64,000 nt of DNA. Source: a virus. The stretch lies in IMG/VR virus record IMGVR_UViG_3300025892_000012, positions 29,493 to 93,492 of that record; one strand, given 5' to 3'. Made by a program: the position numbers and the translations under genes. Positions 11,701-20,523 of this stretch are shown piece after piece. The notes beneath the pieces are model-generated. The model did no database searches, was not told the origin of the DNA, and saw nothing but the letters and a program-made list of their open reading frames with translations. Numbering within the stretch: the stretch's first letter is position 1; each line of letters opens with the position of its first letter.

Positions 11701-12709
11701 AAATGTTGCTAATTCTCATGTAGAAATAAATTTCAGTAGTGTACGTCCAACAATTGTGAGTGTAGATTCTCCTATTAATTTAGTAAGAGAAGGTCATTAT
11801 TATAAAGGAGTTTTGAGATATGAAATGGATGATCCTAATGATGTTATTGAAGCGTATGCAATAGGATATGAAAAAGATCCTTCTAATTTTAAATCACTTC
11901 CTCTGTATGAAGATACAATTACAAATTTACCAAGTGGGTCTTATACTGCACAAACTGATAATTCTAGAATAATTGAGCAACAATTTAAAATTCCGACAGA
12001 AGATATAGATGGTTCTAAATTAATTTATATTCGTTTGAGAGATCAAGCTGGAAATGAATCTTTGAATTATAGAATTTCTGTGAGAGCATTGGATTTTGAA
12101 ACTAATAAATTTGAGGTGACTCCAGATTCTTATATGTTTGGAATAACAAATAATGTCAATATACTTTATGATATAGATTCTAATCCAACTGATATTACAT
12201 ATGGTTACAGAGTAGATGATACCAATGAACCTCATGTATGGCATACTCCAGTATTATATAAAAATAGTATAGGAGAATATTACTTTGACTTTAATTTAGA
12301 TGTAACTTCATTAACACCTGGACCACATACTTTACATGTGTGGTTAAAGAGTAAAGAAGGTGAATTAGTTTTAAAGAATTCAACATTTGTTAGTGAACAA
12401 TCTCAAGTAGCACCATATGCATTTATATCTATTGCAAAAACGAAGTTTGAGGAAGGTGTGAAAAAGGTTTGGGTAGAAGCAAATATCTTTGATGATGGAG
12501 TAGGTGTTGAAAAAATATGTTTTGATGAAAATAGTAATCCTGACGTTTTTGAAAATATAAATATAGTACAAAATAAAAGAATTATTAAATTATTTCAATA
12601 TGACCAATTTAACAATAATTCAATAACATATAAGTTAAAAATGATAGATGCTGTTAACAGTCCATCTTTAACATATAACGTTTCAATTGACTTGTCTAGT
12701 GTCTATTGA
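5741..12709 (+). CDS. Giant 2322-residue tandem Ig-like repeat fibre protein
   Basis: The protein is built almost wholly from about 20 modules of roughly 90-120 residues. Boundaries follow D-x-[TN]-x-P-x-[IV] and recur throughout, for example FDKTAPVVN, YDKTPPSVS, YDYEPPVIT and FDNTPPVIT. Each module then has a DN or DD turn, a YxYS-type strand and a closing strand with DxxGN. This is the signature of bacterial Ig-like/fibronectin-like repeats in long stalks. There is no catalytic motif, signal peptide or membrane segment. Length suggests an extended fibre or whisker on the virion (inference). Module sequences are well diverged, so the expansion is old. It lies after an A/T-rich gap with a possible promoter box and overlaps the next small gene by 11 bases. 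Confidence 0.72.
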   Translation: MAITGSIYLSTAAIVLTAPPKYQLTFNVNANSTNLLTKYQLFVDNVQVGVDQIINPNINNYSNTNIAYAVDGTGWHDIGILFFDDQGNTQLFTTRIYLDLTNPILNGFALNRIERDATNDYVVYFDIDVSDETGISRTKIINSNDGTSSEVLVPLSFNDYRAEQSIVVPGFNNNVTKDFYLEWEDYSGNIIQTTSPITVFFTNTLPVITNFEVKEITQTATDYVVTTEIGTSFASYQDIIEYSVTYEDPASVWKNILITTSGGVITDTFTIPLSEPAGLKTLYAKIKDNYQNESNVFPINHLIDKVNPIGSVKLEYAEKIGSNYYANVKFTATDAGLISHYSHNFISENVTNWNVVNPKTQTFNKFKTFNLGTNGQSVMYVKYRDFSGNLSPAYQLPLDIDTTNPEFEFSFDHGELRIDGDYNAFFHLLASDNNKIKFIKLFGVNQITSNLIGSNNWVQIAETNQYEEIRPIVIPATENEDIIKFYYQVRDLYGNYSAFKTIDLNFDKTAPVVNTFTYKDAEKYSTYHRIHFDFNATDNLGIIAYRLGFDDITVESWINVTNTTNLDKSVYVDLYNANELGVTKDVLVQVKDVFGNVSNIASYSVKLEDQSPLGSLTFAGGGLSPTDFLLDFDITGVDTDSDVYWYSLEIDDSTITNWYKVNTPGLNIAQVVQKTLPRASTGRHNFYLRVADIYKNVSPTYNLEYDLDSIAVVGGLEVDDIEKSALNYTANVHLYAFDNRKVKSYSLNGGADTLLVPAVKSFDDYVLVPLGLTPGQKQITVQYKDTFDNLSNTYSVVFNLDNIDPHSNIVFNNATSNTTTMFMNIDTHLTDNQDVYEYKFWYVGDSEPYDYTTLPRGIVNTTINKIFEVPKSDTFPQFTVRVRDFFDNEHSNTLSKIVTTVPPTINSLTVNSISYTVAGINVGVDYVVTADNNSTVDYLDVVVNPSGATQLDAFTVNIDPNVVNATGTFYYDFPIISNFNFEVKAYSDYGYYSAPSYLAQNFDSIGPVISNVTFLGSFDDNNDYILQFRIQGTDATSGIRKIQATALTTPNPITTSYTIDLTNNLDEVVHLRLDRSSTSNYIDVSFILFDLLDNPSNSYTLSNLYLDSDAPQISNTIFNLNKKYGGSVLPGANTPNIEVSFDAYDFSNITHYKYSPNLTETYNASWTSIAEAQTISVTETVNLDTLGFVEGARVFYFHVRDRFNNIATAGINVEYDKTPPSVSTTFLNRIERANVAGIDTFVIPYTLAYSDNYSEVLTLHENYEYGTTSSNTISKNLLPQVTSNTVTERHYVPVNYYGDTTINIALEDRFENVSANSSFNVFLENNPPVIHYAKINNGAVYTTSKDVYIRMDLSDDQGVTERLFSTANNETWNSVGWVPIPYAPARNITPTFSVDLEALGFTQGTCNVYAYIKDFCQNISNTAQTIIYDYEPPVITDFKVNNIIRNINTFEVSLNGYSYDVTSGLDTYYISQSNNHNTYKSVPNAPVIGNTPILFNQIESISNKDTGWKYFYFQTTDAAGNISAKANTQIYIDGLAPVIAFFQPTSTISKYYLNAANNEFEYIVSDDYALTSIQYEIDNSALSVVNTYDANNNILYDANTFLADFSSLVDGEHTIYLNAFDSFNNRVRIPYEFYFDNTPPVITNYDFKKIKPVVPDSTHYDVELRLSAYDNVSVDYYEIYVDGNLLSSVDVDAVNFNHTPTVNTTLTTMFESDLDMTLALIVDGYGGGKILTVAMVENYTGTQTEDDQIKLFANVELGIPTTEINTYAVLGNDIDIITQNTMPGATTTLSDEITSINYGDPAFPTNPYTLIQLQYETGTFPFLPTSTLSNYITNNYSYLVGTGPSPGRYNTAYVTGRFTDLSVKKELHHYVVKVYDNAGNMTQGTLSKFIHNGDNLKIENFTVDSVTTINRTDISDEIFQADISSDVDIIEYALTIHPQIDYDSALWKNFVTPANTISYTETVNTDIFAVSTLSTNKVYLHVKDDCGNVANSHVEINFSSVRPTIVSVDSPINLVREGHYYKGVLRYEMDDPNDVIEAYAIGYEKDPSNFKSLPLYEDTITNLPSGSYTAQTDNSRIIEQQFKIPTEDIDGSKLIYIRLRDQAGNESLNYRISVRALDFETNKFEVTPDSYMFGITNNVNILYDIDSNPTDITYGYRVDDTNEPHVWHTPVLYKNSIGEYYFDFNLDVTSLTPGPHTLHVWLKSKEGELVLKNSTFVSEQSQVAPYAFISIAKTKFEEGVKKVWVEANIFDDGVGVEKICFDENSNPDVFENINIVQNKRIIKLFQYDQFNNNSITYKLKMIDAVNSPSLTYNVSIDLSSVY

Positions 12710-12932
12710 AAACTATAAAAGAGACCGCAATACACTTGCTATTGTTGCAGTAAATAAAGAAGATATAAATACTCATAGGTCCACAATACACCAAAGAAAT
12801 TTATTACATTCTTATTTAAATAATCAAAGTGATGAAATTCGTCTTCTTAAAAATGAATTAACAGAATTAAAAAATATTATAATCAATTTAGTAAAAAATC
12901 AAGATAATTTAGGAAAAGCTAATGGCAATTAA
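12699..12932 (+). CDS. Small coiled-coil protein, probably virion-associated
   Basis: A 77-residue product whose second half is a predicted coiled coil: DEIRLLKNELTELKNIIINL has hydrophobic residues in heptad spacing. I chose GTG at 12699 (giving MSIENYKRD) over an upstream TTG at 12687 because it overlaps the preceding stop minimally and gives a natural N-terminus; there is no ATG. It overlaps the next gene by 11 bases, implying translational coupling. Similar-looking small coiled-coil proteins sit beside tail genes in T4-like marine phages, but I do not recognise a named family. A trimeric connector or baseplate accessory is a guess. Confidence 0.55.
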   Translation: MSIENYKRDRNTLAIVAVNKEDINTHRSTIHQRNLLHSYLNNQSDEIRLLKNELTELKNIIINLVKNQDNLGKANGN

Positions 12933-15900
12933 TAAGATACAAACTGGTCAAACATTTGGTAATTGGCTTGATACTACAAACCAGATGATTGATGATTTAA
13001 ATGCTGCAACTCCAAATCGTATAGGCGGAAGACTAGCTAGATACAGTTCTACTGGAAATCTAGATGTATTTGATTTGGATGCCAATACACTTATATTATC
13101 TAGTGGAACACGGATAGATAGAATTAATACCGACTACAGAACTTTTGAAGACGATAATACTATTCTTACTGCTAATGCGGTGTATCAAGCAATTCGTGCA
13201 GAAGATAAATCTACTATTAAAGACACACCAGGTGGTTTACCGGCAAATAGTAGTATCTCAGTAGCTTTAAATGAGATGGAGTTTATTATTGATGGTGCTT
13301 TACAAATGAGTGTTTTTGCAAGTAACACTACATTTGAAAATGATTTGTATGTTAAAGGAGATTTATTTGTACAAGGAAATACTGTTGAATTTACAACAGA
13401 AACTTTAAATGTTGAAGACAATAACATTATTTTAAATAAAAATGGAACCGTTAATAAAAGTACAGCAGAAGGAGCCGGTTTTGATGTAGATAAAACTTCA
13501 GCATTTTTTAGATTAGTAAACAGTGAGAACAGATTTCCATTATACAATGATGTTAAAAATATAGAGTTGGATACTGCAAATCCTGATAAATCACTTTATA
13601 GTATTAATAATATTACTAATCTTCCAATTACAATAAATGAGAAAGATATCTTAGAATTAAGATATACTATTGATCCTGTTAATGAACCGAAGTCTAACAA
13701 ATATCCAATTGGCATTGGTCTAACAGAAGATGTGAATCGTGAGCAGGTGGGTAATGTAATAGAACCTGCTGTGAATGGTTTGAATCAACAAATTGGTGAA
13801 GTTGAATATATTATTGGAGGAACTTCATATAGTGATTATAATTCATACAAAGCAGCATTTTTAGCAACGAATGTAGAGACCGATGTAGTAGTTAAATTTA
13901 CACCTGAAAATGAAGGAATATATTATTATTGGGGTGGTAGAGTAGTAAACACATCTGAATTTAGAGAATTACTATTAAATGTGGGTGTAACACATAATGG
14001 TTTAGATGGTGTTTATGTAATGGATGAACCTGATGATAACATACTTGATAACAATCCATCTATTAATATGTTTCAGGGTGATACATATAAATTTGGAATT
14101 ACACTATCAGATCCAGGTCAAAGAGATCATTATTTTGCTATTGGTAAAACTCCTTACACAGACCCGAATCGCACAGATGTTGATAATATTATTACTGATA
14201 AAAGAGTTATCACATATGAAGTAGATGGCAATGTATTTGATTTTACTGCTGGAGATACGTTTGATGATTATATAGCTGCATTTACAAATAATTCCAGTCA
14301 AGTTGCAAATATTACATTCACTCCAATTGAAACTGCAGTTTATAATTATTGGTCAAATGCCAATAATCAAATTATAAATGCTGGCGCTGAGATTAATGTC
14401 TCCGCTAATAATATTTACATGGGCGCTCCAATCAATGTTCAATTCCCTATGGGATTGCAACATTCAAGAACAGTAAGTATTGGAACTATAAACGGTATTA
14501 CCGGTATTAATTTAAATGGAAATCCAAAAGAAGATTTAATGATAGATGCCGGCGATACTATCACATTTACTGTACCCGCGGCATTAATTACTAGCAATCC
14601 TTTAGATGTAATTGGAATTGGAGAATCTGTAAATGCTGATCCTTTAGAATTTTTAGAAGGTGTTGACTATATTGTAGATGATGTATTAATTAAAACATAT
14701 GCAGGCTATGTAGGAGCATACACTACTAATAACGGTAAAGATATTACAATAAAATTTACTCCTATTACAGCAGGTGATTATTATTATTGGTCAGCAGGAA
14801 ATCAAGATTATGGAGGGAAGATTACAGTAAATGCACCAAGAGTAAAAAGTTTAAGTGCATTTCATTTGAATACTGATAATGATACAGCTACAATAGAAAA
14901 TCCATCTAAGTTCAGAGTCACTAAAAATCATGTTAATGTTTTTGAATTAAATGGTGAATTCGCAGATTTCTCAGGAACAAATAAAGGATTGGTATTACCT
15001 AGCGAATCATTTGATTTTACTGCAGCAGAAGGTGCTGTAGACGGCATTATAAGATATAATCCACTATTAAAATTATTTGAAGGTTATTCCCAAAATGAAT
15101 GGAGAGGTTTGGGTGGTGTGATTGATTTAAATCAAGACACATTTATTGAAGCCGGAACAATTGCTACACCTGCTGATGATACTTTATATTTTAGTGCAAA
15201 TGGTAAAACAGTTTCAATAATAAATGAAGAACAGAATTTCTTAGAATCAGATAAAGCAACAGTAACAACTCTGGGTAATGTAACATCAGATAAAGAAGCT
15301 AAAATACGTGTAGAGTCTAATGCAAATACTGCTGAATATAGTATAATAGTAGATGGCAAGTCAGATATATCAGAAGGCGGAGTCCATACAGTTGAAGATA
15401 GAGTATCTGGAATTAGAATAGACCATGTGGGTATGGATATAGACTCTAATGGATATTTAAAATTACCAGTTGGTGAAGTTTCTGAAAGACCATTAGTAGC
15501 TAGAGAAGGTATGATTAGATTGGCTGCTGATAGTTTACAAGTATGGGATGTTGAAAGTGGAAATTATGAATCAATAGGTGCTTTAGAGTATTATGAAGAT
15601 ACAAGTTGGAAAACTTTAACATTTGTTACCAATGAATTTACTAGTTATAATAGACCAAGTGCTACAAATGTAATAGAATTTACAGATATTCAAGTACCTT
15701 TTGAAAAAAATGATGTTGATGTTTATGTTGATGGTTTACGAGTTCAAAAATCAGACTTTGATATTGTCACCACATCTGACAATCAAATCGCAACAACAGT
15801 AACTGTTGTCGGTAACGATTATAATTATACGACTGCAGTGCCAGCTACTGTTGGTTATAATGATGTTGTTGCATTTACTATTCCGATTGATTCTACTTCA

Positions 15901-16758
15901 AATACGTCTCCATTTTTAATAGGTATTGATGTTGGTGGTGGAAATATACAACCAGCTTCAATTGCTTATGGAGTAACATATGGAATTTACGATGGTGCAA
16001 ATCTAGTTGATTACACAGGAGATATAGCGAATTATATTTCTACATTTGAAGATGCAAATACTCATGGAAATAATGCTGTAGTTACATTAACTACTAAGTC
16101 CAATCAAGTATATCACTTATACTCAAACAATGCATCAATTACTACGACTACATTGGGTGCATCTGGACACACTTTACATACATGTAGTTTAAACTTTGTA
16201 GATAATAGAGCAAGTACACAAGTTATATCAGTAGTACATAGGCCTGGTAGAACAATAGGTACTACAACTATAGATGCAGTTAATAAATCTGAATTATCTA
16301 ATGGTTATGTAAATGATATTCGTATTACTGGCACAACTCATTTAGGTGCCGGACAAAAATCTATATCAACTACTAGTGGTGCATTGATTGTTTCTGGTGG
16401 TGTGGGTGTAGGTGGAGATTTATTTGTAGAGAAGTCTATAACAGAACTTTCTGCAGCCGAACTAAAAGAAAATATATCTCCTATTGATTCTGCTCTTGAT
16501 AAAATCAAACAATTAGTTGGGGTAGAATTTACTTGGAAAGATGACAAAACAGAATCAAAAGAGTATGGATTAATTGCAGAGAACGTGGCCGAAATAACAC
16601 CAAACTTAGCATCATTTAAAGATGCTAAACCTCAAGGTGTCAAATATAGTAAAGTAGTTGCGTTACTTATAGAAGCTATGAAACAACAACAAGAAGAGAT
16701 TGATATTTTAAAATCTTTGATACCTAAAAAAAGAACTAGAAAAAATAAATCAGAATAA
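12922..16758 (+). CDS. Tail fibre with C-terminal S74 self-cleaving chaperone domain
   Basis: A 1278-residue fibre. A VEDNNIILNK element (about residue 165), shared with the gene at 22832, is a beta-rich fibre module. Four segments ending YYYW, YNYW, YYYW and YHLY (about residues 332, 472, 619, 1063) resemble cupredoxin-like modules that have lost the copper-site cysteine. A YVDGLRVQKSDF module follows near residue 935. The C-terminus is a Peptidase_S74 intramolecular chaperone: S1177-AAEL-K1182 matches the Ser/Lys dyad spacing, followed by KENI and GLIAEN. Established for S74: it drives trimer folding of the fibre and then cleaves itself off just before the serine. A basic tail (KKRTRKNK) ends the protein. 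Confidence 0.85.
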   Translation: MAINKIQTGQTFGNWLDTTNQMIDDLNAATPNRIGGRLARYSSTGNLDVFDLDANTLILSSGTRIDRINTDYRTFEDDNTILTANAVYQAIRAEDKSTIKDTPGGLPANSSISVALNEMEFIIDGALQMSVFASNTTFENDLYVKGDLFVQGNTVEFTTETLNVEDNNIILNKNGTVNKSTAEGAGFDVDKTSAFFRLVNSENRFPLYNDVKNIELDTANPDKSLYSINNITNLPITINEKDILELRYTIDPVNEPKSNKYPIGIGLTEDVNREQVGNVIEPAVNGLNQQIGEVEYIIGGTSYSDYNSYKAAFLATNVETDVVVKFTPENEGIYYYWGGRVVNTSEFRELLLNVGVTHNGLDGVYVMDEPDDNILDNNPSINMFQGDTYKFGITLSDPGQRDHYFAIGKTPYTDPNRTDVDNIITDKRVITYEVDGNVFDFTAGDTFDDYIAAFTNNSSQVANITFTPIETAVYNYWSNANNQIINAGAEINVSANNIYMGAPINVQFPMGLQHSRTVSIGTINGITGINLNGNPKEDLMIDAGDTITFTVPAALITSNPLDVIGIGESVNADPLEFLEGVDYIVDDVLIKTYAGYVGAYTTNNGKDITIKFTPITAGDYYYWSAGNQDYGGKITVNAPRVKSLSAFHLNTDNDTATIENPSKFRVTKNHVNVFELNGEFADFSGTNKGLVLPSESFDFTAAEGAVDGIIRYNPLLKLFEGYSQNEWRGLGGVIDLNQDTFIEAGTIATPADDTLYFSANGKTVSIINEEQNFLESDKATVTTLGNVTSDKEAKIRVESNANTAEYSIIVDGKSDISEGGVHTVEDRVSGIRIDHVGMDIDSNGYLKLPVGEVSERPLVAREGMIRLAADSLQVWDVESGNYESIGALEYYEDTSWKTLTFVTNEFTSYNRPSATNVIEFTDIQVPFEKNDVDVYVDGLRVQKSDFDIVTTSDNQIATTVTVVGNDYNYTTAVPATVGYNDVVAFTIPIDSTSNTSPFLIGIDVGGGNIQPASIAYGVTYGIYDGANLVDYTGDIANYISTFEDANTHGNNAVVTLTTKSNQVYHLYSNNASITTTTLGASGHTLHTCSLNFVDNRASTQVISVVHRPGRTIGTTTIDAVNKSELSNGYVNDIRITGTTHLGAGQKSISTTSGALIVSGGVGVGGDLFVEKSITELSAAELKENISPIDSALDKIKQLVGVEFTWKDDKTESKEYGLIAENVAEITPNLASFKDAKPQGVKYSKVVALLIEAMKQQQEEIDILKSLIPKKRTRKNKSE

Positions 16759-16770
16759 GGATATAAGAAT

Positions 16771-18501
16771 ATGGCCACTAAAGGAAAAATATTAAGCTAT
16801 GTTGATAATGTTGTATCTAGTTATGATAGTCTAGAACAAGAAGCTAGATTTCCAAACCTTGCAATTGATAATACCGCAGACGTACAAAATCTTAATGTAG
16901 TTGATACAAATATTACTAATCAATTAAGAATAGGTGATGTCACTACTGGTTATACTTTTCCTTCTAGTAGACCATCAAATGCAGCAGGTTATTATCTATC
17001 TATGAATAATGCAGGTAATTTTGAATTTAAGAATTTTTCAACAGAAAGTTTATCAACGGATGATATAGCAGGAATAACGCTAGATGGTGCTAATGATGGT
17101 GATATTGTACACTTTTCTAATGGAAGTATTACAACAGAACTCACTTCTCAAATTACTGTGATTGATAATAGGCCACCATTAGACGGTAGATTCTTATCAA
17201 ATTCAGATAGACTGTTAATTTCATCTGATGCTGGAGTTGGTACAAAGTTATATAGAATTGAAATTAAAGATTTATTACAAGGATTAGAATTTCTACAAAC
17301 TAGTGTTTCTGTTGTTGGGAGTTTAACGTCCAACACAAAAATGGCAGCAGGTGCAGATAATTTTACTTATATTATTGACAAAAACAATATTTTAACAACA
17401 ATTGCAGAAATAGATATTGATGGGTTAGCATTAAATGGTAATATAAAATTAACAGATACTTCTATACTTTCTTTTGGAAATACTTCAGATGCTTTTATAG
17501 ATACTTCTCCTGCAGAAGGTTATATATTTTCAAGAAATGGTAATACCGTAACTTTTAGTTTTAATGGAACTGAAAATTTAACTATTACAGATAATCAAAT
17601 AGAAGTTGGTTCTAATTTAATATTAGATAATGGGGCGTATTTGACTTTAAATGGTGGAGGATTTTACAACTCTACAGACCGTACGTTAGAATTAAGAGCA
17701 AACTGTGTGATTGATCAAAATCTAAGGTCTACTAATACAGATTCTGTTCGCTTTTATAATCTTCAAGCATCTGATTTCATGCGTGTTGGACAACCAACAG
17801 GCTATAGATTAGATATAAAACCAGAAGCAACATTTCTGGAAATTGATGCATATGATGATAATGACCAACGAACACCAATTTTATCAAATACAGTAATCAG
17901 TATTCTTAGTAGTGAAGCGGCTACAAATTCTGGTCTTGGTGCTTTTAGAGTTGTAGGTGGAATCTATAGTGGTGCTAATATCTATGCTGGTGGTGGAATA
18001 GATGCGGTGGGAATCATAAGTTCTGCTCTTGAAATAAGTTCTGATTATAACATAATAGCGGGAGATACATTACAAGGTTTTGATTTATCCGTAGCAAATA
18101 ATTCTGTTCTCGGTACGGTAGAAGCAGAAACTTTGAATGCAAATAACATAATTATAACTAATATTCAAGTTACTGAAGATATAAATGTAGCTAATTCTGT
18201 ATTTGCTATAGACTTTATTCAAAGTTCATCAATAGAATATAAAGAAAATATACAATCGTTTGAAAATGGATTAGATTATATTATCAATATGAATCCAGTT
18301 ATTTATGACAGAAAAGATAACAATTCTAAAAATAATATAGGATTTATAGCTGAAGATATGCAAAAAATATTACCAAATGTGGTTACAACTCTAGGTGATA
18401 AAACCGGTATTAAATATACAGAAATAATTCCAGTGTTAGTTTCTGCATTGAAAGAACAGCAAAATAAGATAAGTGAACTTGAAAGTAAAATAAATAATTA
18501 A
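16771..18501 (+). CDS. Second S74-domain tail fibre
   Basis: A 576-residue fibre. The opening MATKGKILSYVDNVV resembles the MSKAR-type docking ends seen later in the window. Beta-rich repeats fill the body. The last ~91 residues are a Peptidase_S74 chaperone with serine at 486, lysine at 491, KENI after it and GFIAEDM further on, ending in a coiled-coil tail (LKEQQNKISELESKI). Release of this tail by autocleavage is expected from the family. It lies 12 bases after the other S74 fibre. The two chaperone domains differ clearly in sequence, so this is not a recent duplication. Confidence 0.85.
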   Translation: MATKGKILSYVDNVVSSYDSLEQEARFPNLAIDNTADVQNLNVVDTNITNQLRIGDVTTGYTFPSSRPSNAAGYYLSMNNAGNFEFKNFSTESLSTDDIAGITLDGANDGDIVHFSNGSITTELTSQITVIDNRPPLDGRFLSNSDRLLISSDAGVGTKLYRIEIKDLLQGLEFLQTSVSVVGSLTSNTKMAAGADNFTYIIDKNNILTTIAEIDIDGLALNGNIKLTDTSILSFGNTSDAFIDTSPAEGYIFSRNGNTVTFSFNGTENLTITDNQIEVGSNLILDNGAYLTLNGGGFYNSTDRTLELRANCVIDQNLRSTNTDSVRFYNLQASDFMRVGQPTGYRLDIKPEATFLEIDAYDDNDQRTPILSNTVISILSSEAATNSGLGAFRVVGGIYSGANIYAGGGIDAVGIISSALEISSDYNIIAGDTLQGFDLSVANNSVLGTVEAETLNANNIIITNIQVTEDINVANSVFAIDFIQSSSIEYKENIQSFENGLDYIINMNPVIYDRKDNNSKNNIGFIAEDMQKILPNVVTTLGDKTGIKYTEIIPVLVSALKEQQNKISELESKINN

Positions 18502-18533
18502 ACAAGTACAATCACAATTGCAAAAGGAAAAAA

Positions 18534-19982
18534 ATGGCATTTATTAACAACACTATTTCTAAAAATGATATATTTATTAGAGTAGGTAATGTCTATGATT
18601 CTAATGTAGGAACACTTGCGTTAGCTTCTACAATTAATGTTACGTCAACTGTAGATTATTTTAGACCAGATCATGTGAATAACTTGGTTGTATTTGATAA
18701 CGGACAAACTAAATTTGTTAAATCTTTTATAGATGCTACTACTGTTACTGTAGAACCTAGTGATGTAGAAGTATTACAAGGAACAACGTTTACTATATTC
18801 TCTCCATCGTTAACAGTTGATAATGATGGTAGAATAATATTTGGAAAAGCGCAACCTAGTACCATAATGAATGGTGTGACAGGAATAGATTTAGATTTTG
18901 GATATGTTAGAAATTCAGCACTCCCAACTAATGCACATGACTTAGCCACAAAACAATATGTAGATTCTTTACGTATTGGACAATGGAATCATATTGAAAG
19001 ATTTGAGGGAGATGGTGTTACTGATAGTTGGACAATAACAGTACCAATTTCTATTAAAAATGCAATTGTAAGTGTAGGTGGTGTAATTCAGGAACCTTAT
19101 TATTCTTATGTGTTTGAACAATTTGGTGAAAATACTAGAATAAAATTTTATGAAGCTCCGCCAACTGAAACATATGTAACAATTAGAACAACTACTGGAA
19201 CAAATATATCAGAAAGCACCGCTTTAGAAGAGATATTCGTTTCTGCAGATCAGCAAAGTACTTTTATTTTAGAAAATGAAGTATATGACAAATATGGATT
19301 AATTGTTTCTATTGATGGTGTTGTGCAGTCAACATTAAACTATGACATTCTTACTACACCTGCTGGTATAAGACAAGTAAATGGTTCAAATGTTTATTCT
19401 GGTAATGAATATAAAATATTAAAATTTGCAGAAGGATTAGATCAAGGAGCAACTGTCAGAGTTTTAAATGTACGTGGAAGAGGATTTCATTCACATAGTG
19501 GAACTTCCTTTGTCATAGAAAATGATACTCTTGTTCCAAATACAATTTATTGGGATGAAAATAATTTCTTTTACAGAGATATCACAAACGCAAACGGCAC
19601 ATTCAATATTACTCATGATTTAATTGCTTCCCGTGGAGGATTAAATGTTTATGCTAATACTTCATTAGATAATTTGTACATTAATTTACCAGAAATGGGT
19701 AGTGAATATTCACCAGATCAGGCTCTTGAAGTTAAGATAGTAAAGGGTAACAACACATCAAATGTATTCATTAATTGTCATGGTAATAACTTTATGAACT
19801 ATGAGGGTGTATTTGATGGTCATATTGGCGGAGGTGTTGTTTATGCAAGACAACCAGATGTTCCGAGTGTTATACACTTGGAGTGGGAAAGTTATTATAG
19901 AACATGGTATATAAAATATGGAGTAGGAATTTGGAATGTAAATGCCAACACTATATCATATCCAAATACAGCACCTTATTAA
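18534..19982 (+). CDS. Tail fibre/virion structural protein with ATKQYVD element
   Basis: A 482-residue protein. Around residue 137 it has NAHDLATKQYVDS, the [AD]ATKxYVD element common in phage tail fibres, where it marks a repeated trimeric shaft unit. After it come two similar beta-rich units with the pattern IVS(V/I)(G/D)GV(I/V)Q, like the VYxNGxRL units of the genes at 34079 and 50528. A His-rich GFHSHSG segment lies near residue 320. The start is backed by AAAAGG ahead of ATG. No S74 domain and no chaperone gene follow directly, so folding help must come from elsewhere. Confidence 0.7.
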   Translation: MAFINNTISKNDIFIRVGNVYDSNVGTLALASTINVTSTVDYFRPDHVNNLVVFDNGQTKFVKSFIDATTVTVEPSDVEVLQGTTFTIFSPSLTVDNDGRIIFGKAQPSTIMNGVTGIDLDFGYVRNSALPTNAHDLATKQYVDSLRIGQWNHIERFEGDGVTDSWTITVPISIKNAIVSVGGVIQEPYYSYVFEQFGENTRIKFYEAPPTETYVTIRTTTGTNISESTALEEIFVSADQQSTFILENEVYDKYGLIVSIDGVVQSTLNYDILTTPAGIRQVNGSNVYSGNEYKILKFAEGLDQGATVRVLNVRGRGFHSHSGTSFVIENDTLVPNTIYWDENNFFYRDITNANGTFNITHDLIASRGGLNVYANTSLDNLYINLPEMGSEYSPDQALEVKIVKGNNTSNVFINCHGNNFMNYEGVFDGHIGGGVVYARQPDVPSVIHLEWESYYRTWYIKYGVGIWNVNANTISYPNTAPY

Positions 19983-19985
19983 TAT

Positions 19986-20312
19986 ATGTTTTTGAAAATT
20001 GAAAATCAGTTATTTAATACTGATAATTTACAATATTTTATATATGATGATAATAAATTAAGTATTCTATTTAATGGGTATGTTAAATGTGAACTACGTC
20101 AAAATAATGAAGAATATTTAGATTTTTTAGATTACATAAAAACAGATGAAAATATAATTGTATTTAATAAATACTATGGTAGTAATTTAAAAAATATTAG
20201 CGGCTTATATCAAGAAAAAGATATAGTTACTTTTTATTTTTCAGATGGCAGTACTAAAAAATTTTCAGACATAAATTTTGACCAATTTGAAAAATTAATA
20301 ACAGAGGAATAA
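19986..20312 (+). CDS. Hypothetical protein, 108 residues
   Basis: I do not recognise the family. The product is acidic and rich in Phe, Tyr, Asn and Asp. Two similar strand pairs (DNKLSILFNG and KDIVTFYFSDGS) suggest a small beta-rich protein made of two related halves. It starts four bases after a fibre gene and ends directly against the next ATG, so it belongs to the same transcription unit. A virion-accessory role is only inferred from location. Confidence 0.5.
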   Translation: MFLKIENQLFNTDNLQYFIYDDNKLSILFNGYVKCELRQNNEEYLDFLDYIKTDENIIVFNKYYGSNLKNISGLYQEKDIVTFYFSDGSTKKFSDINFDQFEKLITEE

Positions 20313-20516
20313 ATGCCACAGTTTTTTAATCTAAACGGCACACCAATACAATATATACCAGAGCTTAGAGTAAATGTTATTAAAGATCAATCTGCAAATT
20401 TAATGATTTTGCAGGTAGACACAGCAAATAATGCTGTGGATTTATATAACGTAGAATCTATCTATACTGTCAATGGTAGAGAAATAACTGCAAATAACAT
20501 TGTAACAAATCCATAA
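20313..20516 (+). CDS. Hypothetical protein, first of a tandem paralogous pair
   Basis: The 67-residue product starts MPQFFNLNGTPIQ, then has PELRVNVI and a C-terminal YTVNGREITANNI. The next gene repeats this order (MPQIYNLGG, EELRVDML, HTSGGRIINAEKI), so the two are duplicates with well-diverged sequence. No known domain is recognised. The predicted fold is a short all-beta unit. The gene abuts the previous stop and is followed by its copy after seven bases. Confidence 0.55.
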   Translation: MPQFFNLNGTPIQYIPELRVNVIKDQSANLMILQVDTANNAVDLYNVESIYTVNGREITANNIVTNP

Positions 20517-20523
20517 ATTATAA

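Noticed and set aside
516-12709. Bacterial secreted adhesin in a cellular genome
   Set aside because: Ig-like repeats and vWA are common in bacterial adhesins, but there is no signal peptide, sorting signal or secretion gene, and the continuous context is phage tail fibres with S74 and collar domains.
13185-13547. 120-residue minus-strand frame
   Set aside because: It mirrors the 5' part of the S74 fibre gene; open only because of codon bias.
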